Source: Planctomycetota bacterium
Lineage (GTDB): Bacteria; Planctomycetota; Phycisphaerae; Sedimentisphaerales; Anaerobacaceae
Length of the DNA: 64,000 nt
Assembly: GCA_013349615.1 (NCBI GenBank)
Contig: DUZJ01000006.1
Location: forward strand, 1 to 64,000
Reading direction: 5' to 3'
Of the stretch, positions 10,384 through 19,472 are shown piece by piece. The notes under the pieces were generated by a model, which worked only from the letters and a program-made list of their open reading frames with translations, searched no databases and had not been told where the DNA came from. The translations under genes and the position numbers were made by a program. The stretch's first letter is position 1, and each line of letters begins with the position of its first letter.

Positions 10384-11091
10384 ATGACTATGTGCGGCCA
10401 GGGAAACACAGACAGATTTGCCAAAGCTCACCAGCGGATGCTCACGCGAGACCTGATGGGCCGTGATATCACCGATCCCGAAGTGCTAAGAGTGATGGGC
10501 GAGGTTCGGCGCCAGGAATTTGTGCCGCAGGCATACGAGTCACAGGCTTACGCCGACAGCCCGCTGCCTATCGGGATGGGCCAAACCATTTCTCAGCCGT
10601 ATATCGTTGCCTTGATGACTCAGGAGCTGCATCTCAATCAAGATTGCGATGTCCTGGAGATTGGCACGGGCAGTGGATATCAGACTGCCGTCTTGAGCAA
10701 GCTGGTAAAAAAAGTCTATACGATAGAAAGATTTGGCCAGTTGTCGGAATCTGCTCAGGCGGCCTTAGGCAGATTGGGTATTGATAATGTTGAATTCTGT
10801 ATTGGCGATGGCAGTTGCGGCTGGCCCCGACAAAAGTGGGACGACAAGTTAGAGCGTATGGTCGAATGGCAGCCGCAATTTGACAGGATTATGATAACCG
10901 CCGCCGTGCCGAAGATACCGCAGCCCCTGTTGGAACAACTCAAAGAAGACGGCTTGATTATCGCACCGGTCGGCGGCACAGGAGTCCAGGAGCTTATCGC
11001 TGCCGAAAAAAAAGCGGCACACATCACTAAAAGATTCATCTGTGACGTCCGGTTTGTTAAACTACTCGGCGAATACGGCTTCGAGGAATAG
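10384..11091 (+). CDS. pcm: Protein-L-isoaspartate O-methyltransferase
   Basis: GQTISQPYIVALMTQEL, DVLEIGTGSGYQTAVLS, YTIER. Confidence 0.93.
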   Translation: MTMCGQGNTDRFAKAHQRMLTRDLMGRDITDPEVLRVMGEVRRQEFVPQAYESQAYADSPLPIGMGQTISQPYIVALMTQELHLNQDCDVLEIGTGSGYQTAVLSKLVKKVYTIERFGQLSESAQAALGRLGIDNVEFCIGDGSCGWPRQKWDDKLERMVEWQPQFDRIMITAAVPKIPQPLLEQLKEDGLIIAPVGGTGVQELIAAEKKAAHITKRFICDVRFVKLLGEYGFEE

Positions 11092-11094
11092 CAC

Positions 11095-11170
11095 AATGTC
11101 ACCCCTGCGCAAGCAGGAGTCCAGACAAACGATAAAGGAATGGATTCCCGCTTCCGCGGGAATGACATAA
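11095..11170. repeat. Dispersed REP-like element (translates to the common PRKRESI-type peptide)
   Basis: gtcacccctgcgcaagcaggagtc...ggaatggattcccgcttccgcgggaatgac; core also inside family B copies. Confidence 0.75.
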
Positions 11171-11248
11171 AGAAGCGGGCATATCGTAAGAATTACCCCA
11201 CGATATTTTGTTATTCTAAACTAACTGAAATATGTTATCTTATGTCCT

Positions 11249-13360
11249 ATGGCTGGACATACAGTAACCCCGGACGTCAGCGAAGAATCACAAAACAGGT
11301 TCGATTTATCGATGCCGGTACAGTATCTTAAAGGTGTCGGGCCGGCCAGGGCCAGGGCCTTTGCGCAGTTGGGGGTACATACAGTCGCGGATTTGCTGGA
11401 GTATTATCCACGAGACTGGAACTTTGAGCCTGAGCTGGTAAAGATAAATCAAATGCAGCCTGACCGGACTGCCGCTGTCATCGGCCTTGTCGAATCAACA
11501 GACTACCAGAGCGCACGCCGACAGCCGATATTTGAAGCTATAATCAGCGATGATACGGGAGTGTGCAGGATTATATGGTTTCACGGCGGGTTCCTTCGCG
11601 ACCAGTTAAGGCCCGGCCAGGTAATAATGGCATCAGGCAAAGTCGCTTTATATAAGCACCAACTGCAAATGACTAATCCGAAATTTTTGGTAATCAATGA
11701 AAAAAGCTCAAAGACTGCCGAGTATTTCAGCGGCGGCGTTTATCCCGCTTCCAGCCAACTCTCCAGCATGCAAATCAAAAAGATAATCGGAAGTGTGCGT
11801 GAAGCAGCCAATAAGCTTGTGCCGGAATTTTATGACAAAAACTTTCTCTAGAAAGCGAATCTCATCGGCAGAAAAAATGCTTTTGCCTGGATACATTTGC
11901 CGCCCGACGAGGAAAAACTGGCCCAGGCAAAACGCAGATTAAAGTATGACGAATTGTTCTTGATGCAGGTGGGGCTGGCGCTTCGGCGGGTAACGAGACG
12001 GCACTTCTCGGCGGCGGTGCCGATGAATTGCAATGACGAAATCGACAGCCGAATCAGAAAGCGCTTTCCTTTCCTGCTCACCGAAGACCAGAACAATGCG
12101 ATAGCCGAAATCGTCGCGGATATGGCAAAACCTGAGCCGATGAACCGGCTCCTGCAGGGTGACGTCGGGTCCGGCAAAACGGTGGTGGCGCTCTATGCGG
12201 CCTTGCTGGCGGTTGCCAACAGGACGCAGGTGGCCATTATGGCGCCTACGGAGATTCTGGCGGCCCAGCATTTTTTGAGTATCGAAAGATATTTGAAGAA
12301 CAGCAAAGTAAGAAGGATTTTAATAACAGGAGGATTGACCGGCAAAAAAAGAGAGAAGCTCCTCGACCAAATAAAGCAAGGCCGGATGGACATTGTCGTC
12401 GGCACGGTGGCACTGCTGCAGAAAGATATAGAATTTCAAAAGCTCGGCCTGGTCGTGATTGATGAGCAGCATAAATTTGGAGTTGCACAGAGGGCACAGT
12501 TGCGAAAGCAGACTACCCCGCATTGTTTTGTTATGACGGCCACGCCTATCCCACGGACGCTGGCGATGACCGCTTTCGGAGATTTGGATGTTTCTATTAT
12601 CAGGCATTCGCCGCCGGGCAGAGGTGCTGTTATTACGCGCCGGGTCGGCCGCCACAACCGACAAAAGGCATACCGGTTTATCCGCGAGCGTCTAAAGGCA
12701 AAGAAGCAGGCGTATTTTGTTTATCCACGCATAACCGCACTCGAGGACAGAACCGATATAAAGGCTGCAACTGACGAATGTAAACACCTGGCGGAAATTT
12801 ACCCGGAATTTACCGTTGAGCTTCTGCACGGCCAGATGCCCTCTGCAAAAAAGCACCAGATTATGACTGATTTTAGAAAAGGCAAAATTGATGTGCTGGT
12901 TTCAACCGTCGTGATAGAGGTCGGCGTCGATGTGCCGAACGCAACGATAATGGTCATAGAAGGAGCGGATAGATTCGGGCTGGCACAGTTGCACCAGTTA
13001 AGGGGACGCATCGGAAGGGGAGAAGCCAAATCCTATTGTCTTTTGTTTGCCGAGACCGACAGCCAAGCAGCAAAAAGCAGAATTGAAATGATGACCAGAA
13101 GCAGCGATGGTTTCCAGATTGCCGAGCATGATTTGCGGCTGCGTGGGCCGGGAGAACTCTTTAGCACACGACAGCACGGCCTGCCGGACTTGAAAATCGC
13201 AAATATCGTGGATGATTACCAGCTTCTGGTTATGGCAAGAAAAAACGCATTCGAGCTGGTCCGCTCCGACCCGACACTGACGGGGCCAGAACACAAGAAT
13301 ATTCGCCGGGCATTGTTGGCCAAGTTCGGCGATTCGCTCGGATTAGCGGATATCGCTTAA
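11249..13360 (+). pseudogene. recG: ATP-dependent DNA helicase RecG with one in-frame TAG (11849-11851)
   Basis: ORFs 11249-11851 and 11897-13360 share a frame (offset 648 nt); intervening KANLIGRKNAFAWIH fits RecG; DVGSGKTVVALYAAL, DEQHKFGV, MTATPIPRTLA, QLRGRIGRG. Confidence 0.95.
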
Positions 13361-13429
13361 AAATAGCGGACAGAGACTTCCAACTGACAATTGACAATTA
13401 TTTCTATCCGCTATACGCTATGCGCTAAT

Positions 13430-15256
13430 ATGCAGATACATTACAAAAACAATCGGCTGGAGAAGGTCCTAATCGCAGTCAACGCCCTGGCCGCGGCGGC
13501 GGTCACGGCGTCCTTTGTTGCGCTGTTCGGCTTCGACAAACCCTGGCTGCAGGTAGAAATCTTATATGCCGCGCAGGCCGCTTTGCTGTGTATATTCATA
13601 GTTGAGAAAATAATTCGGCTCTGTAATGCTGTCTCCATGGCCGAATTATGGAGGGGAAACTGGTTTGAAATTCCGCTTTTGCTTGCGCTGGCCACTGCTG
13701 TACTCGGAGCCGGAAGATGGTTTTACAAAGGAGACCCCGAGACAGTTCGCCATTTCGCAGTAGGTATTTATCTTGTTCTGCAGGTAGTCACCAAGCTTTG
13801 CAGGACCAGCGTAAATCTGGCAGCGTCCGGAAGGAGTCCAACGCGAACTCTGATTGCAAGTTTCTTGGTCCTGATAATTTGCGGGGCGGGATTGCTCGTG
13901 CTGCCGATGGCCTCAACCGGTGAAAGAGCAAGCTTTGTTGACGCCTTGTTCACGGCGACCAGTGCCACCTGCGTTACCGGTCTTATCGTAAGAGACACAG
14001 GCAGGGACTTTAGCCTGATGGGGCAGTTGATAATTCTAACGCTGATTCAGCTCGGAGGACTGGGGATAGTGGTCTTTGGCGCGGTATTTGCCCTGCTGTT
14101 AGGACAAGCATTAAGCTTACGCGAATCAGTGGCAATGCAGGACCTGCTAAGCACCCGAACGCTTAGTCGAATAGGCAATATGATAGCTTTCATCTTTATG
14201 GGGACGATACTCATTGAAGCTATCGGCTCAGTTGCTATCTTCGGGATGTGGGACGATGTACCAGGCTGGACCGGAAATATACATAAGCAGTGGTACTACA
14301 GTATATTTCATTCGATTAGCGCCTTTTGTAATGCCGGCTTCAGCTTGTTCGACGACAGTTTCATCAGGTACGCCCAAAAGAGATGCTGGCCGGTATACGG
14401 CGTGATTTGCCCACTGATAATCCTTGGTGGACTCGGCTTTAGTGTGCTTTACGACCTGGCCAACAACGCAGCCGACAGGGTAAATCGATTCTTCAAAAGA
14501 CGTTTCCATACGCGCTACCGGCTTTCAATGGAAGCGCCGAAAAGGATGCGGCTGCAAACCAAAATCGTTCTTAGCGTAAGCGCCTGCCTGATTGTTCTGG
14601 GAACGCTGGCTGTCCTTTTGTTTGAACGCTACGCAGCCCCCGCGGACGCTGCTATGACGGGGACTTCCGCAGCGACAGAGCTTGCCCCTGCCAAAGCAGG
14701 GCTTCTCGGGGCACTGTTTCAGTCGATTACAGCCAGGACCGCCGGGTTTAATACTATCGATATCTCGGCACTATCGGCTTCGAGCAGACTTATTTTGATT
14801 CTACTTATGTTCGTCGGGGGCTCACCAGGCTCGACCGCAGGAGGAATCAAGACCGTAACACTGGCGGTGATAATAATTACCGTTTTTGCAGCCCTGCGAA
14901 AGCGAGAGGAAGTCGAGATGTTTAAGCGTTCGATTCGCGTAGTTGTTGTCGGCAGGGCAATTACTATTACGCTGCTTTTCGCTGCGGTCTTGTTCGCCGC
15001 CTCTTTAGCGCTGAGTATCACCGAAAACGCAAACGGCTTTACTATGTCGGATATTATGTTTGAGGCCGGTTCTGCTCTGGGCACTGTCGGCTTGACAACG
15101 GGCATAACGCCTTCCTTGACAACCGCGGGCAAATTGATTATTATTGCCGTTATGCTTATCGGCAGACTTGGCCCACTGACACTATTGGCGGCACTGACGT
15201 TTAACTTGAAACCGGCTCAATACAATTATCCGGATGAAGCGATAATTGTCGGCTGA
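13430..15256 (+). CDS. trkH: TrkH-type potassium uptake protein
   Basis: FTATSATCVTGLIVRDTG, SAFCNAGFSLF, GGSPGSTAGGIKTVT, GSALGTVGLTTGITP. Confidence 0.92.
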   Translation: MQIHYKNNRLEKVLIAVNALAAAAVTASFVALFGFDKPWLQVEILYAAQAALLCIFIVEKIIRLCNAVSMAELWRGNWFEIPLLLALATAVLGAGRWFYKGDPETVRHFAVGIYLVLQVVTKLCRTSVNLAASGRSPTRTLIASFLVLIICGAGLLVLPMASTGERASFVDALFTATSATCVTGLIVRDTGRDFSLMGQLIILTLIQLGGLGIVVFGAVFALLLGQALSLRESVAMQDLLSTRTLSRIGNMIAFIFMGTILIEAIGSVAIFGMWDDVPGWTGNIHKQWYYSIFHSISAFCNAGFSLFDDSFIRYAQKRCWPVYGVICPLIILGGLGFSVLYDLANNAADRVNRFFKRRFHTRYRLSMEAPKRMRLQTKIVLSVSACLIVLGTLAVLLFERYAAPADAAMTGTSAATELAPAKAGLLGALFQSITARTAGFNTIDISALSASSRLILILLMFVGGSPGSTAGGIKTVTLAVIIITVFAALRKREEVEMFKRSIRVVVVGRAITITLLFAAVLFAASLALSITENANGFTMSDIMFEAGSALGTVGLTTGITPSLTTAGKLIIIAVMLIGRLGPLTLLAALTFNLKPAQYNYPDEAIIVG

Positions 15257-15293
15257 TTCGTGGCTACGGTCACGAAATTTAGGAGCTAATAAT

Positions 15294-15974
15294 ATGAAAC
15301 GGTTTGCTGTAATAGGATTGGGGCGGTTCGGGAAGAAACTGGCCATCGCGCTGGCAATGAGCGGTGCGGAGGTCATCGCAATCGACAAAAACAGAGAAGA
15401 TATAGAGATGATTCGAGACCAGGTCAGTCTTGCCGTTCGGCTCGACAGCACCGACGAAGAAGCGCTCAAGGCACAGGGCGTCGATAAAGCTGATGTCGCT
15501 ATTGTAGGCATAGGGCAGGAGGGCTTTGAATCGGCTATTCTGACGGTGGTGAACCTGCGGCAAATGGGCGTAAAGAAGATTCTCGCAAGAGCGCAAGACC
15601 TGGTCGCAGGCGAGGTCTTCTCCAAGGTGGGTGCTACCGATGTAGTTTACCCTGAAATCGAGTCGGCCCAAAAATGGGCCTATAAACCCATCGCACCGCA
15701 AATCGGCGAAAAAATGGATTTTGCTCCGGGCTACAGCCTGGCGAGAGTAAAAGCGCCGGCAAGTTTCGATGGCAGGACGGTTATGGATTTGCAGCTAAGG
15801 CAGAAGTATAAAGTCAATCTTGTCGCAATCAAGAGGGATGAGCACAGCAAGAAAAAGAAGGCCAATGGCGCCGGTATTATCAATGTCCCTATGCCGACTA
15901 CGGTGGTCTATGAGAATGATATCCTGATGGTCGCCGGCTCCGACGCAGACCTCGCAAAGCTGCCGCAGGAATAA
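15294..15974 (+). CDS. trkA: TrkA-type potassium channel regulatory subunit (TrkA-N/TrkA-C)
   Basis: MKRFAVIGLGRFGKKLAIALAMSGAEVIAIDKN; adjacent to trkH. Confidence 0.93.
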   Translation: MKRFAVIGLGRFGKKLAIALAMSGAEVIAIDKNREDIEMIRDQVSLAVRLDSTDEEALKAQGVDKADVAIVGIGQEGFESAILTVVNLRQMGVKKILARAQDLVAGEVFSKVGATDVVYPEIESAQKWAYKPIAPQIGEKMDFAPGYSLARVKAPASFDGRTVMDLQLRQKYKVNLVAIKRDEHSKKKKANGAGIINVPMPTTVVYENDILMVAGSDADLAKLPQE

Positions 15975-16125
15975 AGCATTGGGCAAGGACAAGGGAAAAC
16001 GCCGGGATTAGAGAGAATCCGAGATGTTTCGCCGGTGGAGGAAGGCAAAAAATAATTTTTCAAGATTCCCGGATTTTGCTTGAATTTTTATCGCAAATAT
16101 GCGATATTATATGTGGCGGACAAGG

Positions 16126-16497
16126 ATGCCAAAAACAAAGGTCATTATATACCAAAATGAAGATGGTTCGGTTCCGCTTATCGAATGGTTTAAGAAACAG
16201 CCTCAAAAAGCTCAGGACAAATGTACTGCAATGATTGAGTTGCTCGCTGCTGGTGGGCACGAGCTTAGGCGTCCATATGCTGATTATATTGACAAGGGGA
16301 TTTATGAGCTTCGGCCAACAGTTAAGCGCATACATTACAGAATATTATACTGCTTTATAGGCAAAAACATTGTGCTTCTTACTCATGGGTTAGTTAAAAC
16401 CGATAAAATCCCCAGGGGTGAGATAAAAAAGGCAATTGAGTATAGAGATAAATTCATTCAAGACCCATCACTGCATAGCTGCGAAATGAAAGATTGA
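16126..16497 (+). CDS. RelE/HigB-like (Gp49 family) toxin
   Basis: WFKKQPQKAQDKCTAMIELLAAGG...LRRPYADYIDKGIYELRPTVKRIHYRILYCFIGKNIVLLTHGLVK. Confidence 0.88.
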   Translation: MPKTKVIIYQNEDGSVPLIEWFKKQPQKAQDKCTAMIELLAAGGHELRRPYADYIDKGIYELRPTVKRIHYRILYCFIGKNIVLLTHGLVKTDKIPRGEIKKAIEYRDKFIQDPSLHSCEMKD

Positions 16498-16829
16498 TTA
16501 TGAAGAAAAAAAGTAAAACAACAACTGATGCTGTAAAAATACTGCACAAAACCTTTATTAAAGATGACCCCAAACGGCTCGCTTCTCTACAAGAAGAACG
16601 GGAGAAATTAAAGATCGCAGGCCAGATTTATCAGCTTCGGACACAGGCCGGCTTGAGTCAGGCGCAATTGGCCAAACTCATCGGAACCACACAATCTGTT
16701 ATCAGCCGACTCGAGGACGCAGATTATAATGGTCATAGTTTAAACATGCTTCGGCGTATCGCCGGCGCACTACACTATAAGGTTGAAGTTCGTCTTGTTC
16801 CTGAAAACGCAGCCTCTGCCCGTGGATAG
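16494..16829 (+). CDS. HigA-like XRE-family antitoxin
   Basis: YQLRTQAGLSQAQLAKLIGTTQSVISRLEDADYNGHSLNMLRRIAGAL; overlaps toxin stop. Confidence 0.88.
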   Translation: MIMKKKSKTTTDAVKILHKTFIKDDPKRLASLQEEREKLKIAGQIYQLRTQAGLSQAQLAKLIGTTQSVISRLEDADYNGHSLNMLRRIAGALHYKVEVRLVPENAASARG

Positions 16830-16844
16830 ACAAGTTGAGCGTAC

Positions 16845-16889
16845 CGCCGGCTCCGACGCAGACCTCGCAAAACTACCTCAGGAATAAGA
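16845..16889 (+). repeat. Duplicated trkA 3' end downstream of the TA module
   Basis: 27 bp identical CGCCGGCTCCGACGCAGACCTCGCAAA at 15932-15958 and 16845-16871, followed in both by a (c)tgcc/tacctCAGGAATAA-like end. Confidence 0.9.
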
Positions 16890-17086
16890 CAAATGAGAGT
16901 AAACAATAAACAACTTGAATAGAACCACTAAATCCGGTAGAATTCAATAAGAGCGGGGAGGCAATTGAAATAGCTCGCAGCATTTATGAATTTATACTGA
17001 AATCGCTGCCGGACCTGGAAAATCTACCTCAGGAATAAACGGAGTGTACTGGACTCCCTATTTCGCTGCAGCAGCAGAAAAATCTC

Positions 17087-18064
17087 TCAGAGCTTTCGAT
17101 ATTTTCGCAGCATATCGAGCAAATTTTGCATATCTTCGGGCAGCGGGGCCTCGAATTTCACTCTTCTTTCAGTCGTTGGGTGTTCGAATTCGAGCGTCGA
17201 GGCGTGGAGGGCACAGCGGTTTATAATCGGTTCTTCAACACCAGCTTCCGTATCTTTTAGTTGCCAAGGATAAACGAGCCTGCCGCCATACATATCGTCG
17301 GCAACGATCGGATGCTTTATATACGAAAGGTGAACACGTATTTGATGCGTCCGGCCTGTTTTGGGCGTCAGCTTCAACAGAGAAAAACCCCGAAAACTCT
17401 CAACAACCTCATAAAATGTTATTGCTTCCTTGCCGCTCTCAGGCCTGATTGCGTACTTTTCCCTTATCCTTGGGTGCGTACCCAGCCGTGCACTTATACG
17501 GTCGGCCGTCAGCTCAGGCGTGCCGTGCACAATGGCAAGATAGGTCTTTTTCACCTGGCGGCGCTCAAATTGTTTCGCAATCTTCCACTGGGCGGCGTCG
17601 TTTCTGGCAGTAACCATAACGCCGGTCGTGTTTTTGTCGAGCCGATGCACGATACCAGGCCGGAATTCTCCAAGACCCCTCGACAGCTTGTCGGAATAAA
17701 AAGCAAGGGCGTTTACCAGAGTACCGTGGGTATTGCTGCGGGCAGGGTGAACGACCATATCAGCCTGCTTGTTGATGATAATCACATCATCATCTTCGTA
17801 AATGATATTCAGTGGGATGTCTTCGGGTTCAATCTCTTTGCTCGGAAGATGAGGCAGTGTCAAATCGATTTCGTCGCCTGGACTCAGCTTAAAGCTGGGC
17901 TTGACTATTTTGCCGTTGACCTTGACGTTGCCGGCTGCGATTTGCTTCTGCATCGTAACCCGGCTGAAGTTACTGAACCGCCCGTGAAGATATTTATCGA
18001 CCCGGCGTTCTTTTATCGAGCTTCCAACCTGAAGTATCAGGGGACCAATTCCCGCATCTTGCAT
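17087..18064 (-). CDS. rluD: 23S rRNA pseudouridine synthase, RluD type
   Basis: VHRLDKNTTGVMVTARND, PKTGRTHQIRVHLSYIKHPIVADDMYGG, S4-like N-terminus. Confidence 0.93.
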   Translation of the reverse strand: MQDAGIGPLILQVGSSIKERRVDKYLHGRFSNFSRVTMQKQIAAGNVKVNGKIVKPSFKLSPGDEIDLTLPHLPSKEIEPEDIPLNIIYEDDDVIIINKQADMVVHPARSNTHGTLVNALAFYSDKLSRGLGEFRPGIVHRLDKNTTGVMVTARNDAAQWKIAKQFERRQVKKTYLAIVHGTPELTADRISARLGTHPRIREKYAIRPESGKEAITFYEVVESFRGFSLLKLTPKTGRTHQIRVHLSYIKHPIVADDMYGGRLVYPWQLKDTEAGVEEPIINRCALHASTLEFEHPTTERRVKFEAPLPEDMQNLLDMLRKYRKL

Positions 18065-18075
18065 CTCACTTTTCT

Positions 18076-18215
18076 TTCACCACCGAGTTTGCAGAGTTTT
18101 TTAATATTGTCATTCCTGCGCAACGTTGTCGTCCCCGCGAACGCAGGGACACGAATTCATCTTCTTTTCCTTTTGTTCTATTCTTTCTCTGCGTTCTCAG
18201 CGTTCTCTGCGGTTA
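18076..18215 (-). repeat. Family B inverted-repeat element, copy B2 (intergenic)
   Basis: Ends ttcaccaccgagtttgcagag / ctctgcggttag; inner gcaggaatgacaatattaaaaaactctgc matches B1 in the helicase (54947-55049). Confidence 0.75.
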
Positions 18216-18232
18216 GTCTTTGTATTTCTCAA

Positions 18233-19219
18233 TTATTTGCCGGGCACATTGATATCGGAGAGCCCAATTGGCGCCTCGAGCCATTGATTGACATCCACGG
18301 CCGCGCGCGCAGAGTTTGGCGCCTTGGGTCCAATATTGATATCAGAAACTACCGGGGCACCGTTCGGTGTTTGGGTCCGCTGATTGGCATCGAGAACCCT
18401 AAAAACAAAATTTGGTTCCGGCTTCACATTGTAATCGAGAACCCGAGGGACACGATTCGGCGCCGGCGGCCATAGATTGACGTCGACAGGTCCCAACTGG
18501 CTCGGTGGTTCGAGAAAGTCAGGAAGTAGTTGTCTTGGTCTTGGCGATGCCTTAAAAACCACCTTTTGCTGGTAATCGGCCATAGTTTCGAGACGATGTT
18601 TTGCCTGGGCAAAGGCTGTGGTAGCTTCAAAGTCAGGATTTGCCACAAGCTCTTTGTATATTTGCCGTGCACCATCAAAGTTACCGAGCTCTTCTTCGCA
18701 AAGTCCCAGGCCGAACCTTGCAGCCGCCCTCAACGACCGATTCAGCGTGGCCCTTCCAAGCACTTGGCTATATGCACTCTTGGCCTGGTTTATCGCCGTT
18801 CGCACCTCTGCCTCGCTCACAGCCTCCTGGCGGTAATGCAATCCCGCACGCAGGGCTTCTGCCCGCTTAATTAACGCCAGAGCAGCCATCTGGTCGTCTT
18901 TGGCACCATCGGCGGCGGCACGGAGAGCACCGGCCGTCTCGATGAGAACATACGAAGCATCGACTCCCCGGGCCTGGGCCATAAGGATTTGCATCTTGTT
19001 TTGCGGCAGTCTCGAGAGAAGACTTGTAAAGTTGAGCTGTCTTTGAACCGATTCCACGTTTTTGTTGTACCAGTACCACAGGCCTGAGCCTGCGACCAGG
19101 ACTGCAACTACTGAAACGTAGATAATCATTCTATAATTTCCCCGGGACCACTGCGGCAAATTTGCAATCCACTCGGCCAACTCATTAGTTTTTAGTTCGT
19201 GTCGATGCTCAGACTTCAT
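18233..19219 (-). CDS. TPR/YfgM-like membrane protein with Pro/Asn-rich C-terminal degenerate repeats
   Basis: One N-terminal TM (MIIYVSVVAVLVAGSGLWYWY), TPR-like FGLGLCEEELGNFDGARQIYKEL, C-terminal DVN..PPAPNRVPRVLDYNVKPEPNFVFRVLDAN repeats. Confidence 0.7.
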   Translation of the reverse strand: MKSEHRHELKTNELAEWIANLPQWSRGNYRMIIYVSVVAVLVAGSGLWYWYNKNVESVQRQLNFTSLLSRLPQNKMQILMAQARGVDASYVLIETAGALRAAADGAKDDQMAALALIKRAEALRAGLHYRQEAVSEAEVRTAINQAKSAYSQVLGRATLNRSLRAAARFGLGLCEEELGNFDGARQIYKELVANPDFEATTAFAQAKHRLETMADYQQKVVFKASPRPRQLLPDFLEPPSQLGPVDVNLWPPAPNRVPRVLDYNVKPEPNFVFRVLDANQRTQTPNGAPVVSDINIGPKAPNSARAAVDVNQWLEAPIGLSDINVPGK

Positions 19220-19396
19220 CTCTCGACTCCTTTCAGTCGCTCAGGATGATCCTGAGCGAAATCGAACCGGTCATTTTCCCTGCGTCTCTTTCTTAAAATA
19301 GTTTACTGCCTGTAATATTCAATCATAGACTTAAAAAGGCATTGTAACAAAATTTCTTTTATCTTGCAACAAGCCCCTCTGCCGATTAAAATTTTA

Positions 19397-19442
19397 TCTC
19401 GTTAGAAATCCAGATAACTCCGGCGTCCTGCTTCTAACGCGG
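19397..19442. repeat. Family A palindromic element, short divergent copy A1 (intergenic)
   Basis: tctcGTTAGAAATccagataactccggcgtcctgcTTCTAACgcgg. Confidence 0.65.
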
Positions 19443-19472
19443 CAGAGCCAATAATTAACCGAAAGGGAATAG

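Noticed and set aside
17261-18475. 404 aa plus-strand ORF
   Set aside because: Runs antisense through rluD, the family B repeat and the TPR gene; not a real protein.
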